A stretch of 64,000 nucleotides of DNA, taken from contig DAOKYO010000002.1 in assembly GCA_035326105.1 (NCBI GenBank), forward strand, positions 248,001 through 312,000, written 5' to 3'. Made by a program: the position numbers and the translations under genes. Within the stretch, counting starts at the first letter, position 1, and each line of letters begins with the position of its first letter. Below, piece after piece: positions 27,921 to 37,135 of this stretch. The notes below the pieces were generated by a model that saw only the letters and a list, made by a program, of their open reading frames with translations, searched no databases and was not told the origin of the DNA. Source of the DNA: Bacilli bacterium. GTDB taxonomy: Bacteria > Bacillota_I > Bacilli_A > RFN20 > CAG-826.

Positions 27921-28107
27921 CTTTCCTGAACCCTTTTCCATTACCAAAAAGCATTTTTTTATTACATCTCATTTAGGTAAATAACTAAAATGATTATATA
28001 TGTATATAAATACAATTAATGCGGATTGGGCGCTTTGCATTTATTCGCATATTTTACAAAATGGAGGACTTATTATGGTTATTCGCAATAATGAAAAAAA
28101 TAAAGGC
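27921..28107 (+). repeat. Long direct repeat, copy A
   Basis: About 187 bases match 33478-33666 with only a few changes (for example CTTTCCTGAAC versus CTTTCTTGAAC, GCAATAATG versus GCAACAATG). The repeat covers the promoter region, the GGAGG ribosome binding site and the first codons of the secreted-protein gene that is intact in copy B. Confidence 0.85.
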
Positions 28108-28113
28108 CCTTAA
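28075..28113 (+). pseudogene. Start of a secreted-protein gene, cut off by an IS
   Basis: GGAGG and ATG at 28075 begin MVIRNN exactly as in the intact gene at 33632, but the frame ends after about a dozen codons where the IS481-like left end begins. The rest of the gene is not present on the far side of the element. Confidence 0.6.
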
Positions 28114-28127
28114 TGTTGTTTCTTTAC

Positions 28128-28945
28128 AATTGCTGTGAGACTTTTCTTAGAAATAAAAAGAGGTGGTTTACAGTATCTCTGTAAGGCCTGAAATCTTTAC
28201 AGAAAGGTATACAAATCACCCCTGCAAAGTTTATTGTATTTCCCGTGCGAGGCATAGACTCGTTATTATGCTGTTCTACTTTACAATCAAAAAGATATTC
28301 AATTAAGTATGTCACGCGGGAGTGTCCCTTATCCAAAGCTTTTCTAATGCGATGGAATAAAGTGTTTGACAGGACCAAAGAATCACTTCTCGACAAATCA
28401 CCTCGCCCTCATACTTCTCAGTCCAACAGCCATACCACAGATGAAATCAAGAAAATTGTTGATTTGATGCGACGTAATCCCAAGATTGGACTTCATGAAT
28501 TGTTTTCCAAGCTAAGACTTTCGATTGGTTATACCCGTCACCCAGTTAGTCTCTAGCGCTGGCTCTTAAGGCAAATGGTTACTACGAGATTGTTAAAATC
28601 AAGCAAATCAGACAATCCACCCAATCGACACTTTATGTAGCGAACTAGGCATTGAACACAAACTGATTAGGCCCCGCGCCCCTCGTCACAATGGCAAAAT
28701 TGAACGCCGCCATCGCAATGACAACAATCGTTTCTATTCAACCCTTAAGTTTTATAACTGCAACGACTTAATCAAACAAATGAAAGCCTACTTTATTAGA
28801 TCAAACAATATCTGCCGTTCTTCAATCGGGAGGCTCACACCTTTAGAAAAAACCAATTAATCAAGAAAGGAATGATTGCCTAATGATATTATCAAATCAC
28901 TCTTCTTTTTTTGAAGAATTTGGTCTTACATTGTTTACAACTTTA
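28128..28945 (+). mobile_element. IS481-like element, degenerate second copy
   Basis: The left end has TTTACAATTGCTGTGAGAC (28128-28142 area) and the right end has GGTCTTACATTGTTTACAA (near 28913-28931), recognisable as inverted partners. Like the copy at 176, the left end is followed by CTGTAAGGCCT and a TTTACxGxAAGG stretch. The transposase inside is broken. The element interrupts the duplicated secreted-protein gene. Confidence 0.65.
28245..28860 (+). pseudogene. IS481-like DDE transposase, frameshifted and internally deleted
   Basis: The N-terminal part reads SIKYVTRECPLSKAFLMRWN, then KESLLDKSPRPHTSQSN and DLMRRNPKIGLHELFSKLR, all typical of these transposases; it ends at TAG near 28556. 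The C-terminal part in another frame reads IEHKLIRPRAPRHNGKIER and ends IGRLTPLEKTN, containing the last catalytic Glu region. The central DDE portion is missing, so the protein cannot work. Confidence 0.65.
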
Positions 28946-29074
28946 CACAAAAAATGGTTTTTCAATATATGATATTCTAAATGGTAGTGCTTGCAAAAAA
29001 ATAATAGTAAGTGGTAAAAATGAATCAAGAGGTCTTTACAACTCAATTTAATGAATAGCTAGAAAGAGGATGCG

Positions 29075-30244
29075 ATGAAAAAACACTTTGCATTGGCTTT
29101 AGTTTATCTTGCAACAATTTTAACATTTAGTGGTTTTAATGCACATTTTAATGTTGAACAAACACAGCAAACAAGAACAGTTTACTATACTGATAACTAT
29201 GAACTGGATTCAAGTTTTTTAGAAGAATTCGATGAGCATTCTTTGCAAGTAAAGGATAATAGTTTAGGATTAATTGCCAAGAAATCATTTAATATGTCAA
29301 TACTTGATGAACTCGACTTGGTTGGACTTGACAACACTGAAGATACGTTTATGGTTCGTTATGAAATAAATTATACTGACGAAGAAAACACAGTACTTTT
29401 AAGTGTTATTATCGAAGGTATAGAGGACATTCCAATTTTTGAAACAATACCTGGAATAATAACCCCGAATGCCGCAAACGAACCGGATGTTCTATTTGTA
29501 ATTGATGATGAGTTATTGTGGCTATCTGACTTGACCGAATCTGGTTTATTTGATGAAAACAATTGGTTTTCTGCACTTGTTAATACGGTAGTGAATGCCG
29601 TCTCTACAGCGGCAACAGCAATAGTAAACGCAGTTGCATCCTTATTAAAACCAGCCGTTAGAATTGCCACTACAGTCGCTATTACTATATTGGGACCAGA
29701 TCTTGCCGCGAGTGTAGGTGCCTGGCTATTGAACATGGGAAAAGACGATCAAGGAATTTATCATGCGTCGTTTGATGGTTGGCAACAGTATTTTGGATAC
29801 ACAGATTTTTATGATACCGTCTTCAATGCTTCAACAAGTATGAGATCAAAAAAATTTCCATTTGATATAAATTCTGATGGTATTGATGATTATATTTTAT
29901 GGGCTTGGAAAGGTGACTATCTAAACCTTGGCGCTGGAGCAGAACTTGGCATTTATAAACGATGGTCATATAGTGATATAATTTGGATAGTCGATAAAAA
30001 CTTAGCTATGACTATGACATTACAATTGAATTATAAGAACACAAACATTATCAATTGGGAACCAACGGCAAAACAATGGTGGATCACAGGGTTTAATTAC
30101 AAGTATCAAAATGTAAAAAGAGATGATTTGAAAGCGTCATTTTCGGTCACTTTTAATAACACATCAATGTTCAATGCTTTCAGTAACAAGTACAAAAATT
30201 ATGGTTGGGGGTTCGACGGTTTGATTGCCAATTACACCTTTTAG
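29075..30244 (+). CDS. Secreted protein with DUF4474 domain
   Basis: 389 residues. A signal peptide MKKHFALALVYLATILTFSG is followed by an acidic region. An alanine/valine-rich hydrophobic segment spans residues 170-215 (NTVVNAVSTAATAIVNAVAS) and could insert in a membrane. The C-terminal half matches DUF4474: YILWAWKGDYLNLGAGAELG, then a strand-rich part with KQWWITGFNY. DUF4474 has no known activity and occurs in exported proteins of Firmicutes. AGAGGATG precedes the ATG. It starts the run of surface genes 29075-32673. Confidence 0.7.
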   Translation: MKKHFALALVYLATILTFSGFNAHFNVEQTQQTRTVYYTDNYELDSSFLEEFDEHSLQVKDNSLGLIAKKSFNMSILDELDLVGLDNTEDTFMVRYEINYTDEENTVLLSVIIEGIEDIPIFETIPGIITPNAANEPDVLFVIDDELLWLSDLTESGLFDENNWFSALVNTVVNAVSTAATAIVNAVASLLKPAVRIATTVAITILGPDLAASVGAWLLNMGKDDQGIYHASFDGWQQYFGYTDFYDTVFNASTSMRSKKFPFDINSDGIDDYILWAWKGDYLNLGAGAELGIYKRWSYSDIIWIVDKNLAMTMTLQLNYKNTNIINWEPTAKQWWITGFNYKYQNVKRDDLKASFSVTFNNTSMFNAFSNKYKNYGWGFDGLIANYTF

Positions 30245-30280
30245 AAATTGAAATGAACGTAAAATATTTAGGAGAAACAA

Positions 30281-30805
30281 ATGAAACATAAATTAGTATC
30301 ATTTATATATATAGTTTTTACACTGGTCAGTTCGATTTCGTTAGTTGGATGTTTTTCAGTAGATAATGATGAAGAAATTGCACAAGTGAATCTTGAAAGA
30401 CTAATCACTGCATTAGATTCTGAAAATGCTTTGAATATTAGAGAATTGTTTGCACCAAATGTTTTAGAAAATATTGAAGACTTTGATACTCAAATCCAAA
30501 ATCTAATTGATTATTATGTAGGTAGTTATGAATCATATGAGGATAGTGGACCAGTAACAAATATTGATAAAAATGGTGATAGAGTGATTAAGTGGCAAGA
30601 TATGTCAAATGATATAATTACTATCGACAATATATACAGAATCAGTATCAGATGGTATGTAAAAGACTCAAATGATATTGATAATGTTGGAATATGGTCG
30701 CTGTATATTATTAAGTTTTCGGATGATAGGAATCCAAACTATTCATATTGGGGTGATGGCATGTGGACAAATGGAATTAATATTGCAAAGGTCTATCAAG
30801 ATTAG
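30281..30805 (+). CDS. DUF5104-like lipoprotein, paralogue 1
   Basis: 174 residues. The signal peptide ends at the lipobox LVGC (Cys24). The mature part shows the pattern LERLITALDSENALNIRELF, a central QDMSNDIITIDNIYRI, and the ending VGIWSLYIIKF plus YSYWGDGMWTNGI. It is homologous along its whole length to the next two proteins. The spacing of motifs agrees with DUF5104 (NTF2-like lipoproteins of Firmicutes); function unknown. GGAGAAA before the ATG. Confidence 0.72.
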   Translation: MKHKLVSFIYIVFTLVSSISLVGCFSVDNDEEIAQVNLERLITALDSENALNIRELFAPNVLENIEDFDTQIQNLIDYYVGSYESYEDSGPVTNIDKNGDRVIKWQDMSNDIITIDNIYRISIRWYVKDSNDIDNVGIWSLYIIKFSDDRNPNYSYWGDGMWTNGINIAKVYQD

Positions 30806-30839
30806 CAATATAATGACTAGGGGTGTTGTAGTAGTGTTT

Positions 30840-31373
30840 ATGAAAAGAAACATATTAAAATATTGTATTACATGTTTACTATTTATTGTATTAGGTTTGA
30901 CACTGGTTGGGTGTGATTTTGCCTTTTTTGATAATGATAATAAAATAGTTGAAGATAAACTTGATAGTTTACTGAATGCCATTGAGACGGAAAACAAAGA
31001 TACTATCCATGCTTTATTTGCCCATAATAAAATTAATAACATATCTAATTTTGATGATGATATTGATGAACTGCTTGCATATTATCAAGGGAATCATTCA
31101 TCATACAGAAATTGGGGATTAGGAACGGATATAGATGTAGATTCTGGAATCACAAAAAAATGGTTCAATATATCTTATGATGTTACAACAACTACGGATG
31201 TATATCGCACAGCAATATATTGGTGTGTTCAAGATACGGGCGATGGTGCTAATGTGGGAATATGGTCTTTGTACATCCTAAAACTCAGTGAAGATTCAAA
31301 TCCCGATTATGCATATCGTGGCGATGGAGAATGGACACCAGGCATTCAAGTTGGTAAACCAAGATCATCGTAA
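30840..31373 (+). CDS. DUF5104-like lipoprotein, paralogue 2
   Basis: 177 residues starting MKRNILKYCITCLLFIVLG, with lipobox LVGC. The mature part repeats the plan of its neighbours: LDSLLNAIETENKDTIHALF, then WFNISYDVTTTTDVYRTAIY and VGIWSLYILKL, with YAYRGDGEWTPGIQVG at the end. The start at 30840 is chosen because the signal peptide begins there; the open frame extends further upstream without a ribosome binding site. Second of three tandem copies. Confidence 0.72.
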   Translation: MKRNILKYCITCLLFIVLGLTLVGCDFAFFDNDNKIVEDKLDSLLNAIETENKDTIHALFAHNKINNISNFDDDIDELLAYYQGNHSSYRNWGLGTDIDVDSGITKKWFNISYDVTTTTDVYRTAIYWCVQDTGDGANVGIWSLYILKLSEDSNPDYAYRGDGEWTPGIQVGKPRSS

Positions 31374-31398
31374 AAACTCATTTAAAAAGGAAACAAAA

Positions 31399-31923
31399 AT
31401 GTTTAATTTTATACGTAAAACACTAGTTTTTCTGCTCACAAGTGGTGCCTTATTTTTAGTATCATGTAATTTTGAAAGTGATAGTGAAATATCTGAAGAT
31501 AATTTAGAAAAACTATTAACTGCTATACAAAGCGAAGATATTAATCAAGTGAAGCAACTTTTTGCTCCCAATATTTCGACTCAAATAGATGATTTTGATT
31601 CTAGTGTTGTAGAACTCCTTAACTATTATGATGGAATTTTTGATACATATACAACAGGTGGTTTAGGATCCGAAGTTGACAGAAATTCTGGAGTCGAAAA
31701 GAAATGGTTTAACATGTCCTATGATGTTACAACAACCGAGGATATTTATCGTATAGCAATTATTTGGTATGTCAAAGATACTAGTGATTCTGGTAATGTT
31801 GGAATTTGGTCTTTATATATTTTAAGATTTTCCGAGGATGAGTATCCTGAAATGGCATATGGTGGAGATGGATTATGGACAAATGGAATACATGTTGGGG
31901 TTCCAAATATTGGAAATCAATAA
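31399..31923 (+). CDS. DUF5104-like lipoprotein, paralogue 3
   Basis: 174 residues. Signal MFNFIRKTLVFLLTSGALFL ends at lipobox LVSC. The mature part aligns with paralogue 2 more closely than with paralogue 1 (WFNMSYDVTTTEDIYRIAI versus WFNISYDVTTTTDVYRTAI), indicating that 2 and 3 arose from the latest duplication. AAAGGAAAC gives a good ribosome binding site for the ATG at 31399. The HtrA-like protease gene follows 21 bases later. Confidence 0.72.
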   Translation: MFNFIRKTLVFLLTSGALFLVSCNFESDSEISEDNLEKLLTAIQSEDINQVKQLFAPNISTQIDDFDSSVVELLNYYDGIFDTYTTGGLGSEVDRNSGVEKKWFNMSYDVTTTEDIYRIAIIWYVKDTSDSGNVGIWSLYILRFSEDEYPEMAYGGDGLWTNGIHVGVPNIGNQ

Positions 31924-31944
31924 CCAATAAATCATAGTTCATAA

Positions 31945-32673
31945 ATGTTTATGAGTAAAAGTAGAATATTAAAAATAATATTGACTATTTCTACAGTAAC
32001 TTGGGTTGCTTTAGTTTTAGTTTTAATTTATATGTTCTTATGGAAAACGCCAACTTCAAAGGAAGTATTTGAAGCATCTCAAAACTTCGTTGTAGAATTA
32101 AAATCCAATACAGGGGAAACACTGGTTACATATGGATCTGCAGTTATCATTGATGGAAATAGAACGTTAGTAACAAATGCACACATGGTCACTTATAAGC
32201 AATCTGGATTGTATATTTCATATGAGTATTTCGAAATAAGATTTTCATATGAAGATGAATATAGAGAAGTAAATTTAATCAAATATGATTTAAATTTGGA
32301 CATTGCTTTTTTACAAATGAATGATATTACGGATATAAAGTTAAAACCATCAACTATTTCAGATAGTTCCAAAATTCATTCTGGTGATATAGTTTATGCG
32401 GTTGGAAATGGATTGAATCATGGAATAGGTATAACAAAAGGTATTGTGAGTCTACCACAAGTAAACATAAACTATAATGATTTAGAAAGAAATGTCATAC
32501 AGTGTGATTTGATTATAAATGACGGAAATAGTGGCGGTGCTCTATTAAATGAATATGGTGAGTTAATTGGAATAACCACCTTTAGAATAAAGGATAGTAC
32601 TGGAAATCCAGTATATGGCATAGCATTTTCAGTGCCTATAAATGTTGCGATTGCCTATCTTAATACAAATTAG
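31945..32673 (+). CDS. Membrane-anchored trypsin-like (HtrA/DegP-type) serine protease
   Basis: 242 residues. One membrane segment (ILKIILTISTVTWVALVLVL) near the N-terminus puts the protease outside the cell. The catalytic triad is His80 (LVTNAHMVT), Asp119 (LNLDIAFLQ) and Ser196 (NDGNSGGALLN), all in the trypsin order. There is no PDZ domain, so it is a minimal HtrA. The start is either 31945 or the ATG at 31951; neither has a strong ribosome binding site, and translation may be coupled to the lipoproteins. It probably acts on surface proteins of the same locus. Confidence 0.8.
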   Translation: MFMSKSRILKIILTISTVTWVALVLVLIYMFLWKTPTSKEVFEASQNFVVELKSNTGETLVTYGSAVIIDGNRTLVTNAHMVTYKQSGLYISYEYFEIRFSYEDEYREVNLIKYDLNLDIAFLQMNDITDIKLKPSTISDSSKIHSGDIVYAVGNGLNHGIGITKGIVSLPQVNINYNDLERNVIQCDLIINDGNSGGALLNEYGELIGITTFRIKDSTGNPVYGIAFSVPINVAIAYLNTN

Positions 32674-32727
32674 ATAAAAATCAATAAATTTTCTTCACGA
32701 GTCTTCAGTCTGGGTATCAGATTTAAG

Positions 32728-32766
32728 AAACTCCTTCGATAAAATCAATGTATCGGAGGAGTTTTT
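32728..32766 (+). terminator. Hairpin with T tail after the HtrA-like gene
   Basis: AAACTCC-TTCGATA (from 32728) pairs with TATCGGAGGAGTTT, followed by TT. It can end the transcript of the lipoprotein/protease genes. The 3' arm contains the GGAGGAG ribosome binding site of the phage-protease remnant that follows. Confidence 0.55.
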
Positions 32767-32772
32767 ATCGTT

Positions 32773-33370
32773 ATGAATAAAGAAATCAGATTATCAGAGA
32801 TTAGATTTAATCAAGAAACAGAAGGGATGACTTTAGAAGGTTATCCCATTGTATTTAATATAGAAACACTAATAGGAACGAAAAGCGTGGATTCATTGAA
32901 GTCATTGAACCAGCAGCATTAACCTCAACCAATATGAAAGATGTTCCTCTCAAGTATAACCAACAGGATAATATCTTAGTGATTGCACGAACAAGAAATG
33001 GATCACTCACGTTACTTGTTGATGATATTGGGCTTAAAGTTTCTGCCAAACTCCTTGAAACAAGCTCAAACAAAGAAATTTATCGAACTGTGGTCGCAGG
33101 TCTCTTGGATAAGATAAACTTTGCTTTCACAGTTAAAGATCGGTCATGGGATAGAGAAGTGGTACGATTCCAAAACGTCATATCAAATCTATCGAAAGAT
33201 TATACGATGTATTGATCGTGAATGCACCAGCTTATGAGGACACATTCGTTTATGCTCGCAGTTTGGACATGGAAATGGAACTTACTGCCTTGGATAAGGA
33301 AGAACAAAACGAGAAGTCAATACTGGCAAGAAAACGAATACTAATCAAAGCAAAAAGGAGTATTCAATAA
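32773..33370 (+). pseudogene. HK97-type phage prohead protease, frameshifted
   Basis: The start MNKEIRLSEIRFNQETEGMT then LEGYPIVFN matches the opening of phage prohead proteases. After a frame change near 32885 the protein continues FIEVIEPAALTSTNMKDVPL, YNQQDNILVIARTRNGSL and NFAFTVKDRSWD, the conserved core (NH and FAF-type motifs). Another shift near 33185 restores the ending VNAPAYEDTFVYAR, which stops at 33370. At least two frameshifts make it inactive. It is a relic of a siphophage head module. Confidence 0.7.
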
Positions 33371-33486
33371 TGAATTTAAATCTTAGAATCAAAGAAATCG
33401 ACAGTCATCTGACTGAGATTAGAAAAGAAACAGAAAGAGTTGACTTAACAATATTGAAAAGGAAGTGGATACACTTACTTTCTTGA
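33370..33486 (+). pseudogene. HK97-type major capsid protein, N-terminal stub
   Basis: The ATG overlaps the stop of the protease remnant (TAATG), which is the normal phage order protease-capsid. The stub reads MNLNLRIKEIDSHLTEIRKE, the coiled-coil delta domain start of HK97 capsids. A one-base shift after VDLT would give NIEKEVDTL. It is cut off where the long direct repeat copy B begins at 33478. Confidence 0.5.
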
Positions 33487-33666
33487 ACACTTTTCCATTA
33501 CCAAAAAGCATTGTTTTATTACATCTCATTTAGGTAAATAACTAAAATGATTATATATGTATATAAATACAATTAATGCGGATTGGGCGCTTTGCATTTA
33601 TTCGCATATTTTACAAAATGGAGGACTTATTATGGTTATTCGCAACAATGGGAAAAAAATAAAGGC
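33478..33666 (+). repeat. Long direct repeat, copy B
   Basis: The intact counterpart of 27921-28107. It carries the upstream region, GGAGG and first codons of the secreted-protein gene at 33632, and its left edge coincides with the break in the capsid stub. Confidence 0.85.
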
Positions 33667-34234
33667 TTTTGACGTTTTTGCTCTTGTTTCAGTCGGAGTT
33701 TTTGGCGGGATATGTTCAAATTCAATATTGAATTCCCCAGCCAAATTCGTCGTCGGTGCAACCCCTGGGCAAGAGTTTTCTGTGACTTTTAAGAAATCGC
33801 AATCCACACTTGAAAGTGGCGCATATTCAGCAAACGCATACACAATATCCTCGCGCTTAGGCCAAAGTAATTACAAAGTTTTTGCTGATATCGTGGTCTC
33901 ATATACCACCGTTCTTGGAAATGATGTAACACGTTTTAAACAGGATGAAGGTGCTTCAATCACATTTTATATCGATCCCCTTTCACCGGAGAACGATCAA
34001 GACGTCAGCAGTTTCCAAAACATAACCTCAGTGGCTATCACCTATGGAACCGCAAATGGGGGATTTATTATTCAAAGTTCTGAAGATGGTTCGGAATGGG
34101 TCAATACGAGTGTAGCTTCGGGAACAACATTGGTTGAAATTCCTTCCACTGCGAATAGATATATTAAGTTTATTTCCGATGGTTCCAGTAACACTTACTT
34201 TAGTTCCATAACTATCAACTATCAGTGTGAATAA
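33632..34234 (+). CDS. Secreted beta-rich protein of unknown family
   Basis: 200 residues starting MVIRNNGKKIKAFDVFALVS, with a hydrophobic signal segment (residues 14-30) and a cleavage-like NSPAKFVVGA. The mature part is rich in Ser, Thr, Tyr and Val, with SSEDGSEWVNTSV and ANRYIKFISDGSSNTYFSSI, a pattern seen in carbohydrate-binding or discoidin-like beta sandwiches. I do not recognise the family. GGAGG lies seven bases before the ATG at 33632; the upstream in-frame ATG has none. Its 5' end is duplicated at 28075. Confidence 0.65.
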   Translation: MVIRNNGKKIKAFDVFALVSVGVFGGICSNSILNSPAKFVVGATPGQEFSVTFKKSQSTLESGAYSANAYTISSRLGQSNYKVFADIVVSYTTVLGNDVTRFKQDEGASITFYIDPLSPENDQDVSSFQNITSVAITYGTANGGFIIQSSEDGSEWVNTSVASGTTLVEIPSTANRYIKFISDGSSNTYFSSITINYQCE

Positions 34235-34308
34235 ATATCGTCGGTGTTTCTAATATTATTTCATTTATCAAAGATAGGCTTTGATTCGAAAATAAAAGAG
34301 GTTACAAA

Positions 34309-37035
34309 ATGAGCAAAAAAAATTTTTCGGTAGTTCTTATAGGACTTATGCTTTTTCTTTCCGGTTGCAATCGGAACTCGACGCTTTCATCTAATAGTTT
34401 TGAAAGTAGTCCATCTTCATCTATAGATACGAACTCATCGTTAGAAAGCACTCAATTTAACGATTTTAAAAATAATGTTTTAAACAGTCATAATTACTTC
34501 ATTCATGTCAATTCTTACCTGGAAGGAACACCTGGTGATGTCTATTCCGATACTTTTATAAACCTCAATAATCAAGCATACTATAGCAACTATTATGGAA
34601 ACTATAGCGGGATTATTCTTCAGAAAAACCAAGGATATATATACTTTGTTCAAAGCGAGGGAAGCGTCGTTTACAACGGTTTTTATGCCACCAACTATGA
34701 AATAGGCATATCCTCGCTATATGACGTAGTCGCAGAAAATTTATTTTTAGCTGATTATCGGCAAGATGAAAACGATGCTTCGCTTTATTATTGCGTCGAC
34801 CAAGACGTCATTGCTGTAGCCTCAAACTTTTCTGGTTACATTGACTCGGCCTGGTTTATAGCCCCCAGTGAAATAACCGCCCAGATTGAAAATGAAGAAT
34901 TAATATTTAGCTTTACCTTTCAAGTAGCCTACATCGATAGTGAAACCGGAGAGGAGACTTTTGAAAATGGTTATACGACTCTTACTCTTTATAATCTTGG
35001 TCTTGCATCCAATAGTGTTTTAGAGAACTACATCACTAATCCAACACAAACTTTTTCTAATCCCACTTCTTGGAGCAGCAACGATATTAGTCTATTTAAT
35101 TACTATTACAAGGGAAATATAATCCCTTTTCTTCCTAACGCCAGTTATACATTGTCCCTTAAAAGCAAAGAAACATACAATGGCGTTGATCTTCTTTTAA
35201 CCGATTATGGATGTGGAAATCAGATTCCCGCTTATACAAGTTTACTAACAAATGTTGGCTTTGTTCAGATGGGAACTAATGTCAATAAATATCAATTAAT
35301 TGAAGTTGATGAAGAAGACCAAAAAACTACAATTTACACCATTGAAATGGTTTATGTTCATCCAGGCGAAGAGTATGGTCAGCATACAATCGGTCATTAT
35401 TATCCCAACGGTGTTTTCCAAGCTCTGCTTTCATGTCGAATTATGAATAATGCCGTCGATTCCGTACAAGCATTAAATAATTACTTAATTGCTAATGACA
35501 TCAGTAATCTTATTCCGCTTGTTCCCTTCGGTAGCGAATGCACTTCCGTTGCCAATTTTGATGACCGAACGGCAAACATGAATCAACTATACGGTGATGG
35601 TGATGATTATTTTTTCTACACCAGCACGTCCTTTATCCGCTTCTATATCAGTGATTATCAGTTGGCCAAAAATGCTGCTACAAACTATATTGCTCTATTG
35701 GCCACTTTTGGCTATACCGAAGTAACCTCATCAAATGGCATAAAAATGATAGCTAATACAGAGAATAATATTCTTTATGACTCCTTTGTAGCCATTACTG
35801 ATTTTAGTTATGTAAATGAAAGTAGTTATCTTGGATACATCCAAATGCGTTTTAACATCTACACACCTGATGACTATAACCCTGGTGGCGATAATTATCC
35901 CAGAATATCCGTTCAATCAAACGCACATTTACTGAGTTATAGCATTACTGATTTGAATGGAACTCCTCTATCTTCTTATGATGCAAGTATAGACGGTGGT
36001 TTCTTTTATGCCTCATTTGTCGTCGAAGAGGGATTCATAGTTTCTAGTTTATCAATTTTGGAAGATAGCAATGCCTCATGTATTTTCGATTCAAGCCAAG
36101 GAAGATGGGAGATTAAACCAAGTGCGATTGCATTAGAAAGTGTCACTCTCGTTTTAATTATTGATAATTCTGGTCACCTTTTGAAAGTTGACGACCAAAT
36201 TATCGGTGCCTCAATTAACTTAATATCGCCCGTAGAAGGCTATGTTCTTGAAGGAGAACAGGTTCGCTTTACGGTGTCCGTAAATGATGCGTTTACTCTA
36301 GAGAGTATTTTTATCGTGGAAGATTCCTCGATAAATATTATTAAAAATCCTTTTGGCAATAATAGTTATTACTTCATTATGCCCAATCATAGCGCAACTA
36401 TTTCCGCTCATCTATCCAATGAAAACGGAAGTGATATTACCTTATCATCGATATCGCTTTTTGATATGCAAACTTCATTTGACTTAGGCGATGTTTATTC
36501 GTTTGAAGGAGAGGTAATCGCCCATTATAGTGATGGTTCAGAAAGAAATGTCACCCATCTTGTAACTTTCTCTGGTTATGAGATGAGTGAAGCCGGAAAT
36601 CAAATCGTTATTGTCAGTTATACGGAAGGCGGAATAACCCGGACCGCATCCTACAATATTAATGTTGTCGACAACAACCTTCCACCTATAAATAATGAAC
36701 TGACAGGTTCTTATTCCTTAACAACCAGGATTGGCGGTGTTGACACCACCTTTACGATTTCTTTTGAGGAAGAAGGAAGCGGTACTTTTGTTCGAAGCAG
36801 TGCAAACGGAATATATACAATCTACTTTACCTATGTAAAAACAAATGACACGATTACTATAACCTTATCCTCTGGAAGCGATGGCTTCAGTAACTTTGGA
36901 ACTTATCGCCCCTTTGCCAGCGACATGGAAGGGACGACAAATGCCACCCTAATTTTAGTCAGTGACAACACTTTATCCATAACCCTATATAGTGTCAGTG
37001 GAAGCGGTGCTAACATTAAAATATTTTATAATTAG
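34309..37035 (+). CDS. Large Ig-like surface lipoprotein
   Basis: 908 residues. The signal MSKKNFSVVLIGLMLFLSGC ends at an LSGC lipobox, followed by a Ser-rich linker. The middle (residues 50-550) is Tyr/Asn-rich with no family I recognise. Residues near 735-812 resemble a bacterial Ig-like domain of the Big_3 type (LSSISLFDMQTSFDLGDVYS, then ASYNINV). The last 80 residues form another beta-rich unit. It is probably an adhesin or surface-layer component. AGAGG precedes the ATG. The ABC exporter genes begin 100 bases later. Confidence 0.68.
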   Translation: MSKKNFSVVLIGLMLFLSGCNRNSTLSSNSFESSPSSSIDTNSSLESTQFNDFKNNVLNSHNYFIHVNSYLEGTPGDVYSDTFINLNNQAYYSNYYGNYSGIILQKNQGYIYFVQSEGSVVYNGFYATNYEIGISSLYDVVAENLFLADYRQDENDASLYYCVDQDVIAVASNFSGYIDSAWFIAPSEITAQIENEELIFSFTFQVAYIDSETGEETFENGYTTLTLYNLGLASNSVLENYITNPTQTFSNPTSWSSNDISLFNYYYKGNIIPFLPNASYTLSLKSKETYNGVDLLLTDYGCGNQIPAYTSLLTNVGFVQMGTNVNKYQLIEVDEEDQKTTIYTIEMVYVHPGEEYGQHTIGHYYPNGVFQALLSCRIMNNAVDSVQALNNYLIANDISNLIPLVPFGSECTSVANFDDRTANMNQLYGDGDDYFFYTSTSFIRFYISDYQLAKNAATNYIALLATFGYTEVTSSNGIKMIANTENNILYDSFVAITDFSYVNESSYLGYIQMRFNIYTPDDYNPGGDNYPRISVQSNAHLLSYSITDLNGTPLSSYDASIDGGFFYASFVVEEGFIVSSLSILEDSNASCIFDSSQGRWEIKPSAIALESVTLVLIIDNSGHLLKVDDQIIGASINLISPVEGYVLEGEQVRFTVSVNDAFTLESIFIVEDSSINIIKNPFGNNSYYFIMPNHSATISAHLSNENGSDITLSSISLFDMQTSFDLGDVYSFEGEVIAHYSDGSERNVTHLVTFSGYEMSEAGNQIVIVSYTEGGITRTASYNINVVDNNLPPINNELTGSYSLTTRIGGVDTTFTISFEEEGSGTFVRSSANGIYTIYFTYVKTNDTITITLSSGSDGFSNFGTYRPFASDMEGTTNATLILVSDNTLSITLYSVSGSGANIKIFYN

Positions 37036-37135
37036 CCGTCTCTTTGTTTTTTTAATTTTATAATTACCGCGGACATTGATTTCAAAAATCGTGTGCCAAA
37101 GGACATTTGAATATATAATATAAAAGGGTGTTTTT

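Noticed and set aside
32728..32766. Hairpin covering the phage-protease ribosome binding site as a regulatory switch
   Set aside because: The gene behind it is broken, and the hairpin is well placed as the terminator of the HtrA-like gene.
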